Source: Maniola hyperantus
Taxonomy: Eukaryota; Arthropoda; Insecta; Lepidoptera; Nymphalidae
Length of the DNA stretch: 64,000 nucleotides
Assembly (NCBI RefSeq): GCF_902806685.2
Contig: NC_048557.2
Location: 806,001 to 870,000 of the forward strand
Reading direction: 5' to 3'
A program made the translations under genes and the position numbers. Shown piece after piece: positions 34,241 through 44,560 of this stretch (position 1 is its first letter; each line of letters starts with the position of its first letter). The notes under the pieces are model-generated. The model ran no database searches and had not been told where the DNA came from. It worked only from the letters and a program-made list of their open reading frames with translations.

Positions 34241-34631
34241 GACGATATTGTTAGATTATGATAATATACATATAGATGATATGATAGTATATTTATTGAA
34301 GATGGCCGCTTATTACTATAGGATCTAGAATTGATAAAATATGTAAATTAATGATACAGTGTGAACAATTTGTTTGACAAAATTTAGTTCTTCCGCTTCC
34401 CATACAAAGCTTTTATAACTATAGTTAGCGATTATTTAAAAAAAATGTTAAAACCATTTTAAATCAGTGACTTTGTAATATTGTTGTATGTTGAAATTGT
34501 AGTATTTTCAAACGAATTTTATAATGAATGATCGATATTCAAATCATTTTTTAAATACCAGTGAAAATTATGTGTTATAAAAAATCTAACTGAAATACGG
34601 AAATTCCTGAAAATAATATTAATTCCATTAA
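34241..34631. other. Downstream of ubinuclein, probable 3' UTR
   Basis: AT-rich, no repeat recognised. It follows the last candidate stop directly. No canonical AATAAA is visible in this stretch. Confidence 0.4.
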
Positions 34632-34812
34632 AAGCTAGCGCGCACCGCTGTGCGGCGAGTTGCGCTGCGTTTTAAAATCCGTCAATTTGAACTGAAATCT
34701 ATGAAAATCCGGTGCGGAATTAATTCCGCAGTGCGCGCGCTTCTATATAGTTCTATAGTTCACAGATTTTGCGAGAAAAAACGTACGGAAAACCGTGGTG
34801 CGCGCTAGCTCT
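34632..34812. repeat. Foldback MITE M12
   Basis: AGCTAGCGCGCACCGCTG at the left and CGTGGTGCGCGCTAGCTC at the right form the inverted ends. Confidence 0.65.
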
Positions 34813-35035
34813 TACGACTAAAATTAATAATCAATCTATCAGCGATCTGTCGATAAGTCACTTAGCTACAGACATACAAAGAAGTGATCCTAGAAAGGTT
34901 TCTTTTTCCTTTGGAGTTACGGAACCCTAAAAATGGTAAGGTCTTTTTCGATACATTTAATAACGTTGCTAAGTAACCTATCGACAGATTACAGATAGAT
35001 TGACGATGACATAGACCTCGATGCGTGATTATAGT

Positions 35036-35172
35036 CCGTACAAAAAGACTTTTCACGCGCCATTTTAACTCAACGGGTCAACTGTCATGTCAAAAGTACG
35101 GTTACCTTTAAATCGTACTGTTGGCAAGAAATTTGCCACAATGGCGCGTGAGAACTCATTTTTTACGCATAA
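35036..35172. repeat. MITE M4, diverged copy
   Basis: GTCCGTACAAAAAGAC, GCGCCATTTTAACTCAAC and the inverse AATGGCGCGTGAGAACTCA. Confidence 0.6.
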
Positions 35173-35361
35173 TAAAAAATATAATGTCAATGCAGAGTAT
35201 AGAATTATTTCTGAAAATTCACGGCCCTGTATTCTCTTACGTTTTGTGTAAATATAATTTTAGCATTATTAATTATTATTGAAATTTTGTTTATGAATAT
35301 ATAAATCTTTTAGTTTTAAGTCCTATAATATTATGTGAGACCTTGAGTTCTGAGGTACGGT

Positions 35362-35632
35362 TTAAGGTTAACGCACACTTATCCGAACCGAACGCGTCGA
35401 ACGAATCGAAGTCAAGAAGGCCTCGCACTCATATCCGCACAAGAAGAATCGACCGCGCCAAAGGAATCGATTCAAATTAGAATCACTCACTTCACTCACT
35501 TCTGGGGTTCTTGCAGATTCGGATGATTCGACGCGGAGAAGTGTGCTAGGTTTCATGAGATTTCATATACAGAATTCCAAAATTCGTTTCGTTCGACGCG
35601 TTCGGCTCGGATAAGTGTGCGTTCACCTTTAT
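35362..35632. repeat. Foldback MITE M13
   Basis: AACGCACACTTATCCGAACC with GAACGCGTCGAACGAA at the left; the inverse (TCGGATAAGTGTGCGTTCAC) at the right. Confidence 0.75.
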
Positions 35633-35715
35633 AGTAACATGGTACAGACGCGATGCGTTCTTTCTGCTCTGACCCTTGGGTGATAATAATGAAAAATAAT
35701 ACAATCCGTAGCGTC

Positions 35716-35942
35716 ATACGTAGTTATTGCCATAGATAAAAAGCTCTATTTTGTACTTACTATATGATAAAGCAAGTGATATTTAATTATGTACTTAAAA
35801 CGCACATAACTCCGAAAAGATAGAGGTGCGTGCCCGGGATTGAACCCCCGACCTCCGACTAGAAGGCGGACGTCCTAACCACTAGGCTATCACAGCTTAT
35901 CGTGATATTATGTATTAAGTACAAAATAGAGCTTGTTATCTA
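35716..35942. repeat. MITE M14 interrupted by an S2 SINE
   Basis: The arms GATAAAAAGCTCTATTTTGT and ACAAAATAGAGCTTGTTATC are inverted. Between them is a minus-strand S2 head (35763-35898; B-box CGGGGGTTCAATCCCGGGC read on the minus strand). Confidence 0.7.
35763..35898 (-). repeat. S2 SINE head inside M14
   Basis: On the minus strand it reads AGCTGTGATAGCCTAGTGGT, then TAGGACGTCCGCCTTCTAGT and the B-box, then AAATATCACTTGCTTT. Confidence 0.75.
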
Positions 35943-36284
35943 CAACACTAACCTACATCGTACTTTGAAACACCTCGATAAAAGATGCCGGCCTCAAAAC
36001 AGCTGTTCTGTTTGGCGCCCATTTTAAATATGGCTAGAAGTACGCGATCCGAGTTACTCTCAAGTCTCGCCTAATAAAGTTTTACTTTAATAATACACCT
36101 TTACAAGTTCCTATTGCGTTCGTGTAAGGTTCAAAATGGCATGAATTTGAATGTTTTCACAAAATATGATTTTTTTTTATTCGCTTATTTTGATAGTTAA
36201 GGTCTGTATTATAGAACACTGTATTTTGTATAAAACGTTCGATAGATATAGTTTTACATGATTTTATTTAGTACACAATTATAA

Positions 36285-36465
36285 GTTTTATAAGTGCCGC
36301 AAATTTCTAATGCGGCGTGGCCGCCATTTTAGTGACGTCAGCACTAGACTGAAATTTCGAGCTGATGGTATATTTTTATTTCGGCTGACGTCAAAATGAC
36401 GTCATTTCGATGTTAATGAGTCATGGTTCCAGGCTCCAGCGCAATAGCAATTTGCAGGACATGCA
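36285..36465. repeat. MITE M8, diverged copy
   Basis: TATAAGTGCCGCAAATTTCT at the left and AATAGCAATTTGCAGGACAT at the right. GGCCGCCATTTTAGTGACGT is in the interior. Confidence 0.7.
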
Positions 36466-36663
36466 TGTTTTTATTTAGTACACAGTTATTCAGATGTAGT
36501 TATGCAAAACAGATCTACCACAAATGTATGTATTTTTAAATAACGCCTACGAATAGGTACTCTTCTAGAAATGTCCAGTTATTAAAAAAGGATCATGTCT
36601 AAAAAGTTTCTTGCGAAAAGTATATTTTGTAAATCAAGTATGTATTACGCCTGAAAGTACATA

Positions 36664-36878
36664 ATCATCATCATTATCATGTGCGGATTGGTAGACTTCA
36701 CACACCTTTGAGAACATTATGGAGAACTCTCAGGCATGCAGGTTTCCTTCACCGTTAAAGCAAGTGATATTTAATTAATTAAAACGCACATATAAATCCG
36801 AAAAGTTAGAGGTGCGTGCCCGGGATCGAACCCCCGACCTCCGATTAGAAGGCGGACGTCCTAACCACTAGGCAAGTA
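36664..36878 (-). repeat. S2 SINE
   Basis: The minus-strand copy keeps the head (TAGTGGTTAGGACGTCCGCC, then CGGGGGTTCGATCCCGGGCA) and most of the body to TCCGCACATGATAATG. Confidence 0.75.
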
Positions 36879-37815
36879 GGTATTACGAGTAAGCAATGCA
36901 GTCGAATTTATTGATTCATGGACGCTCCCGCTTCGTAGTCGTTTTCGTCGCGCAGATTTGGATGATGCTTTATGACAACTATAAGTAAAATATACAACTC
37001 CACTATCAAAATAATTTTGTATTTTCTTTAATGTATGAGTTTATTTTATACATATAAATAAAATAGCTGTTAATAATAATGTAATAAAAAAACGTATAAA
37101 ATTACTTTTTTTTTTTTTTTATGATAATGCAACCGCATTGATCCGAAACTATACCTATGTAGGGATATTAAGGCTAGTCGCACTTTGGTCTTGCGTTTTC
37201 GTACGAATTTGACTCGTGCGAACACGTACGATTACGCACGAACAATTCCGACCTTCCAACTACCTACTATGGGAGCGCGCTCACTAAATTGGCAAATCTA
37301 GTGCTATCCTTTTCTGCAGGGAGCATTACGAAAGGGATATCAATTGTACTACAAAATTAACCACGTTATGGATAATTCTGTAAACTAATCTATTAATTAA
37401 ACTAAAATGAGATATCCCACTAGACTTAGATCTGTCAATTTAGATATTGTACAATGGAATTAGCCACAAAATATGTGTTATATAAATTACTCGTCCGTTG
37501 AGTAAAGTTGGAAACATACTTACGCCTCGCGACGTAATCAAATTTAACTGAAACTCGCTAATACTACTCACTATGTCACCGTAAGAATACCTCGAATACC
37601 TTCATCCAAATAAACGTCAAAATATACTCTTTCCGGGGTGTATTAATTAGAATCCTCATAGATGGCGCTGTCCACTCCATGCCCTTCAGAGGCAGACTTT
37701 TGTACTACAAAATCACAGTAGTTTAAATTGATTTAGTATTTAGTATTTTTAGATACCTGCGGATAGTGTTACTTGTTTTTTAATTCGGCTTTGATACGAC
37801 ATTTATTTGTTACGA
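36879..37815. other. Intergenic or 3' UTR, unassigned
   Basis: AT-rich. A decayed M1-like stretch is at about 37280-37460 (CTAGTGCTATCCTTTTCTGC). No gene is seen. Confidence 0.45.
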
Positions 37816-37819
37816 GTAC

Positions 37820-37985
37820 TTGGGGTTCCAACTCCCAAGATCCTGAAATGGCAACTTCGCACCGGAAGGCGCAGCGTTGGAAGACCCCCCCCCTTCACTA
37901 GGTGGACGGACGACATCAAACGAGTCGCGGAAGTCCCTACAAGAGACCTATGTCCAGCTGTGGACGTCTATCGGGTACTAGATGA
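37820..37985 (+). mobile_element. RTE-like LINE 3' fragment
   Basis: The frame encodes RTGRRSVGRPPPFTRWTDDI and then TRDLCPAVDVYRVLDD, the end of the RTE-like ORF seen at 7062-7449 on the other strand. It is joined to an R-C fragment (37980-38050). Confidence 0.65.
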
Positions 37986-38049
37986 TGCCCGCGACTTCGA
38001 TCGTTTGGATTTAGGGTTTTTAAAAATTCCGCGGGAACTTTAATTTTTC

Positions 38050-38743
38050 GGGATAAGTACCTCCTTGGAAGGGCATGAAAAGTGCCATCTATGAGGCTTT
38101 CAAGTAACACGCCATGGAGACTTTTACCGTGATCTATGCCGGTTTTTCGCGTCGCGAGTCCTAAGTATGCTTCCGTGTTAATGTATAACTGTAAATTATA
38201 TAAATGAATAAATAATAAGTTTTTGTTGAAAGGGAAAACAAATAGTTATGATACAATTTCTGTTTTATTTTTTAATTATGATGTAAAATATCCTGGAATT
38301 TGAAATAATGTCCAACAATGTAATGAATAATGATGAATAAATATTTATAATGAATAGATATTATGGTATTTTTATTTTCACCCTAGTAATAACCTGCATT
38401 GTAGCAGTAGGTAGGCAATTCCGTTTATCCACCCTAGGCCTAAGAATTGGACAAACTCCGCCATATTGGTGATATCTTAGCTGGAATTTCCGCTATCTTG
38501 TGACATCAAGGGCCAATAATTCATACTAGCAGCAAATTTCTAAAATTTAACAATATATTTGACCTCTATCTCCACATGGTAAAGCACCAATTTCAACCAA
38601 GAAATGAAATTCCCGCGAATTTTTCATCTGGGCAAGAAGTTTATGTTTTGGGGTTTGCGGTGGTGCCTAAAACAAATCTACGTGTTTGAGGTCAAGCCGC
38701 TTGACCGTCTCGGAACCTCTTGGTCGTAAAGCTGTACGGCGAT
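38050..38743. other. Intergenic, unassigned
   Basis: No coding region or known repeat recognised; several AATAAA words (for example about 38205) could serve as poly(A) signals for the plus-strand gene. Confidence 0.4.
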
Positions 38744-38912
38744 TTCGTAAAACCTGCATCAATCATTATTACAATCTCAATTGTTGTGATTGGCTGAATT
38801 TGTGCTATTCTGGTTGCAACAATGCATTGTAGCCAATAGTGAGCGAGCGTCAATCAATCAGAGGTGATTGCGATCGTGACATTGTAACTGTCATTCTACC
38901 ACAATCGCGTAG
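38744..38912. repeat. R-D family repeat
   Basis: ACCTGCATCAATCATTATTA, TGTGATTGGCTGAATTTGTG and GCCAATAGTGAGCGAGCGTC match the copy at 19243. Confidence 0.75.
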
Positions 38913-39004
38913 CTGTGGTCTGTGTGTGGTGTGGTGGTAGATGCTACTTATCAAAACGCCTGCACAAAATTCAGAGTGATCACGCAAATGAAGTACCTAG
39001 GTAA

Positions 39005-39148
39005 TGGGGCCGATTCTCTTGTACACAATCTCTAAACTAAACTAAATTAACAGGTCTAAAAATAGTGCCATACTTTTCCGCAAGCAACATTATGAAAGGT
39101 ATAGCAATAGATTTAAACGATTGAGTACAACAGAATTAGTCACACCTT
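39005..39148. repeat. MITE M1 copy
   Basis: GGGGCCGATTCTCTTGTACA at the left; the right end is decayed. Confidence 0.7.
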
Positions 39149-39238
39149 AATAAATTAAAAGGCGGATGAAAAGGGAAAAATTAATGTTGCCAAATACAAA
39201 TAAAATAAAACCCAAGACAAATGTGTTTATAATATTTT

Positions 39239-39266
39239 TTTTATTAATTTCACAAAATTATTTATT
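39239..39266 (-). terminator. Candidate poly(A) signals for Fe65 (minus strand)
   Basis: AATAAA on the minus strand occurs at 39266-39261 and at 39244-39239. They are the last ones before recognisable repeats resume. More AATAAA words exist between here and the stop codon, so this is only one possible 3' end. Confidence 0.3.
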
Positions 39267-42200
39267 AAAAGCCACAATCTTAAGGCTTTTAAGCTGTCAA
39301 AGCGATGACGGTTTAAATTTTAATTCCCACCGATATAACCCATCCGTGAGCTAGAAACTGTAATTTTGAAGCTAACTAATGACTACATTATAAAGTTTAT
39401 ATTTTATAGAAAATATTGACATACACTTCGTCCGATAAGGGGCAGTCAAAGCTTGCAATCGAGCTATTGCAACTAAGGGTGGTTACAAACAAGCGGACGA
39501 AACGCCGCGCTTAGGGACCAATTTTTATAAAATTAAGTACATTAGTTTACAACGCTGACAAAAGTTACTACAAATTATAAAATATACGTTATATAACATG
39601 ATCACTGTAATATTGTAATACAAGATGCTTTTTTTTAACTCTAAAGTAATATTACCATTTTAAAGTTATGTAAAACATTTGTTACACCCAATATAATGTA
39701 TTAACATTTACAATATAATACTATTATGTCACGTAATTTATAAAACATTCATACACCAATACAATTTTATTAAGTATACATCAAATACGGTTTTAATATA
39801 GTAATGATTAAATATTACCAATTATAGACAAAAACTATGACAAGTTATTTTTCAATTTGCGATATAAAAAACGGTCCCTAAACTATTATTAACCACCCGT
39901 TATATATGAATATCATTTTGTATAAACAATGACATATTATAGATACTTAACATTAACGTGTGAATAAAACTATGTTTACGTATAATAAGAACAACTCAGT
40001 GTATCATTTACAGTAGATCTAATTGATTAACGCCGGCCGGTACATTTCGAAATCTTGAATAAATAAAACGCTTGAGTTTAGATAATTATGTTAAAAGACA
40101 ACAAGAGATCTTCTCTTTGTAGGTAGGTACTTCAATTTTAAGAAAAAGAAAGGGGTATTCTATCCCGAACCCCGATATCCAAAGCGGGATAACCTTCGAA
40201 AATTCGTATTCGTGTTTATTAAGTTAAACATTTCCAATATAAGAAATAAGATAGCCGACCGACATTATTGAATTAAATTGATTGTAATTTGTAAGTATAT
40301 GAAGATTCCATACGACAAGCAACATTGATTACTAATAGGTATATGAAGAAGGTATGCAGGTATATTTTGAAGCTAATTTGTGATATCTAACGAACGCCTT
40401 AGTCTATTTTTGAGGCTCGAAAATGACCTTGATGCGAACAAAACGCTTTCTTTTAATTTAAATAATTAATCTACTGCAAAGGCAGGAAAACTTGCACAAG
40501 ATCATAGACATCCTTACTACATACATACATTTAGATAAACTATTTTAAAACTGTTATAGACACAAAAACACGTTAATATACGTTTTAGATTCAGTGATTT
40601 TAAATTAATTCGCCGTTTGCTTACGTGGGTCCCGCCGCCCTATTTACACAAGTTTACTGATTTTTATACTTACACACATTTAAAAATAAACTGAATATGT
40701 ATGATATACTTACCGTGACTATAACTGACAATTTTAATGGCCATCTTGTTTTGACTATTTACAAAATGGCGTTTATAGAGGTTTATTTTGCTTGTATCTA
40801 TATATCGCGCATATTTTTAGGATATTAAATACAAATATGTATAGTTATTGAAAGCTCAACGATTTCAGACACCCTTGTTACAATGAGGCATGCGATAAAA
40901 AATATAATATTTCTGATTCTAGCCAAATTGGCAAATAAATAGACATTAATTTGTGAACAGTTCTTTAAAAATTACGTCGTTTTGTATTGTATAGTGGCAT
41001 CTTTACGCCAAAAACTAACTTTAGATAAGCTAAACATCGTAAATATATCAATATTCATCGCGATGTTTTTACCAAAAATATTTTATCTTTCGCAATTCAA
41101 TAGGTACGTATTTTATACAAGCTTAAGCAAAAATAAACTCTTTACCTATACACGTAGAGTCCTATTTGTATAGCTATTCTACATCCATCGTGATATCCCA
41201 TTCATATTCAAGAAATCAGTAAGAACGGACACTAATTTAGCTACTAAATGCTGTTAAAAACGCTAAAGCTTAGAAAAATGACAGCCGTAAGCTGAAGATG
41301 ATTTTATCATATGATATTATTTATCAACCAATGTTCTGTATGTACCTATAGGGCATACCCTTTACGACGATCATTTTTATTCATATTTAAGCAACATAGA
41401 ATGTCAGTAGCTAAGTATGTGGCCGCCCTTAAGTGACACAATTTCTTCATACCGTGCTCGAAACAAACTTTGCAACTAGAAACATAAAACTTTATCGTCA
41501 TTTTATGTTTCTTGTTGGAAATTTACCAAGTATCATTCCATTTTACTAAAACTAAAGTTAGTTAAATTCCATCCATCAAATTGTATGTACAAACGCCATT
41601 AAAACATCAGCATATTAATTATCTATTAACATTACATACTAATTTTGATCTTAATTATGGCTTAAATAGACGTTAAAATAATGTGTTTATTCTTACACAT
41701 TAATACTTATTTTTGACTATAATGATATTTTAAAATTATCAATCCAAATCATCGTTACAGACTTTTTAACTTATAGAAATGATTGTTTCACTTGATAATT
41801 TTTTCTCACATTTGCAATCGTTTTTTTCGTTAGTCTACACGCAGCCTAACTAGTAATAATTAACGCTTCCGTGTTGCCACTTTTAATTTTTACTGTAGCA
41901 TCTTATAAAACCCCTGCGGATCTGGGGAAAAGATTTTTGATTATGGCAAAACAGGCGTCGAATTATTTTACATAATAATTATTAATATTTCAAATTATTG
42001 ATTGTGTTTATTAATTTTACAGCGTAAACTTGACTATAAACCGTTCTACAAAACAGTCGACTTAAATTTACACATTATAAAATATCGACTTAAAATTTAC
42101 AAAACCATAACATAAATATTTACTACGACTAGGTATTAAGGTAACTATAAAATTATGAGACCATCAACATAAATACCTACATTTTTTATAAATAAAATTG

Positions 42201-43318
42201 TGAATAACATCAATGCTTTCGGCGATACATTTACTCATGGACAAAACTTATTAGTTTCTATAAAAACTGTACAAAAAGTAAAGAGCAGCATAGCCATATA
42301 TAGCATAGCTAGGTGTGATACTTTTCAGTCAGTTTTTATTAAAACAGATTATAATATTTGAATGGCATTATGATTATTATAATGATATTTTTATAATAAT
42401 TATATTTCATTGTAAGTAAAGGCTTTTTACAAGTAGGTACGCTACACAGCATGTGAATGTAAATGTGAACAAATCTTAACTCTGTGATAAAAGCAGTGAT
42501 TCTTATGTGAATGTAAATTTAATAACTAAATATTTAACAATATGAAATGGACGAAGTAAATTTAATCATTTAAATGATTTGCTGTGAGATAGATATGTAG
42601 TATGATGTATGCTTAGAAATAAGTAGGTTTTATAAAAAAAATGGGAGAAAATCTTCAGCATGGCAACACTAGGTACTGTTGTGTTATAACACTAGTGTTG
42701 AGTTATTACTTATTATGGTTTTTGTAGGGTAAATTTTTTTTTATCGGTCACTTTAAACTTCCACTCTTTGCAAAGCGATTCGTTTGTGCTGTAGAGACTT
42801 CAAAATCTTTTGTATTATGGAATTAATTAATTACAGATTTTTTTAGGTTGCATTATAAATATAGATTTGATTATGCACAGGTCCTTGTAAAAGGACGAAG
42901 TAAAAAAAATTACGTGAAAAACTAAGCTAAATTAAGTTTAGCTGTATTTTTTTTCGAAAAGCCTAAAATAAATGTTGTTCTATCTTGATTTTTATCTCCA
43001 TAGTGACAAAGATAATACATTAATAGTGATCACATTTTGTATTAAGAAAATTCTAGAGTTTTTGATGATTTTTTCATCATTGCATTTTTTGTTATTTTGC
43101 CGTTAGCGTATTATTTTGCCGTGACTTGAACACAAAACAAAATTTTAATTTTAATTAGGTAAATCTTTATGACTTAAAAAATAGCTTCACTGACTTTATA
43201 TCATTATTTAATAAGTAGGTATTACCTATAGTTTATGATTATTACACGCCTTGACATTATTATATCGGAAATGATAAAGAACACAGCAGAAAGCGTGCCC
43301 TGCGGTGCGGGTGCGGGT

Positions 43319-43438
43319 GCGTTACGCGTTCGGCGCGGATACTACTCGCGAACGTTACGCGTTCGGCGCGGATACTACTCGCGAACGTTACGCGTTCGGC
43401 GCGGATACTACTCGCGAACGTTACGCGTTCGGCGCGGC
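43319..43438. repeat. GC-rich 33-bp minisatellite, about 3.6 copies
   Basis: Unit GTTACGCGTTCGGCGCGGAT plus ACTACTCGCGAAC, starting at 43321, 43354, 43387 and 43420. The copies look identical except at the ends. It is very CpG-rich inside an AT-rich block. Confidence 0.9.
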
Positions 43439-43514
43439 TGCGAAGGTGCGTTATGCAGAAGCGCTCCTCGTTAACGACCGCTGGGAGTTTCCTGAAAAAT
43501 AATTTAATGTTTAA

Positions 43515-43775
43515 TTAATTAATTTATATTCGTCCGACTGTCCGTCCGTCTGTCCGGCCGTCCGTTTGTCTGTCAATGGACTGTATCTCGTGAGCCGTAA
43601 TAGGTAGAGACTTGAAATATTCACAGAATGTGTATTTCTATTACCGCTAAAACTACAAATACTAAAAATTACAAAATGGCCGTCATGAAAATTAAAAATA
43701 AATAAAAAGTGTTATTTCTTGTACGATGGTACCCCTGCGTGTGCGAGCCCGACTTGCAGTTGACTGATTTTATTT
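43515..43775 (-). repeat. R-B2 subfamily repeat
   Basis: The GTCCGTCCGTCTGTCC run, GACTGTATCTCGTGAGCCGT and TTGAAATATTCACAGAATGT match a copy at 56402-56660. Confidence 0.65.
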
Positions 43776-44407
43776 TACCTTCTGACCCCATTGAAAAATA
43801 ATCTTCAACCATTTTGCATTAGTCTTTTTTACATTGATTCTGTTTTAATTCTTTGACGATAGCATTTGTTAGAATTTTCTACGGTCTTTTTGTTATGTCA
43901 TTTTTTCTTAATTTTATTATTTTCCCTGACATTTTTATGTACTAATGGATACGTACGTACGTATGGATATTTTTAAAATAATCTGCAGGATAAGTGCCAT
44001 AGTAATTTTTACAGAAAATTTGCAAGTTATTCAAAGAATTAAATTTAAAAATCGAAAACTTGTACAGTTTTTGTGCTGTAATTTTATAATGCTTGAAGAT
44101 TTCTCTACTGTTTATTATTATCAACAAAGGTATGTACTAGCAAGAAATAAAAAAAATCTGATGAAATACATTGTTTCTCTTTTTTACTAATGTTTTAAGT
44201 GGCAAACACCCATTTAGTTACCTAGAACAAAATAAAAAAATGGATAACTCGAAAACGATACACTGCACTTTTGCATAAGCACTTTAGGGGTCGTTTGATA
44301 GCTAATTGTCTTGTACTATAACCCCTTAACGGGATCGTGTCATATTTTCCTGGAACCCTGTATATAGTAGTGATAAAGTGTAATAAGCAAGTACCTGCAG
44401 GAGTAGC

Positions 44408-44560
44408 TCAGGAGGCGCGGCGGCCGGTGAGCGAGCCCACGAAGGACTTGAGCGCCTGCCCCAGCGACGCGCGCGCCGCCTCGCCCGACAGCGGGGCGCC
44501 TCCTACGCAGCCCCCCACCGCGCCGCCGCCGTGCGCGTCCAGGCACTTCTGATAGCGCAG
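44408..44560 (-). CDS. Fe65: Fe65 last coding exon
   Basis: The acceptor GTTTGTCCACAG precedes 44560. It encodes LRYQKCLDAHGGGAVGG, then a Gly/Ala-rich stretch, and ends SFVGSLTGRRAS with TGA at 44410-44408. LRYQKCLDA is the diagnostic end of the PTB2 helix in Fe65. The tail is short and very G+C-rich, unlike the AT-rich DNA after the stop. Confidence 0.95.
   Translation of the reverse strand: MRYQKCLDAHGGGAVGGCVGGAPLSGEAARASLGQALKSFVGSLTGRRAS

Larger units (their letters stand above)
39267..44407 (-). other. AT-rich, transposon-poor block, probable Fe65 3' UTR
   Basis: Directly downstream of the Fe65 stop codon. Over about 4 kb (39.3-43.2 kb) I recognise none of the repeat families that fill the rest of the window. 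It has no long ORF. A GC-rich minisatellite (43319-43438) and an R-B2 repeat (43515-43775) lie at its stop-codon side. Interpretation as a 3' UTR is inference. Confidence 0.4.

Noticed and set aside
43235..43502. ORFs with repeated RVRRGYYSRTL
   Set aside because: Products of reading through the 33-bp minisatellite; no splice or start support.
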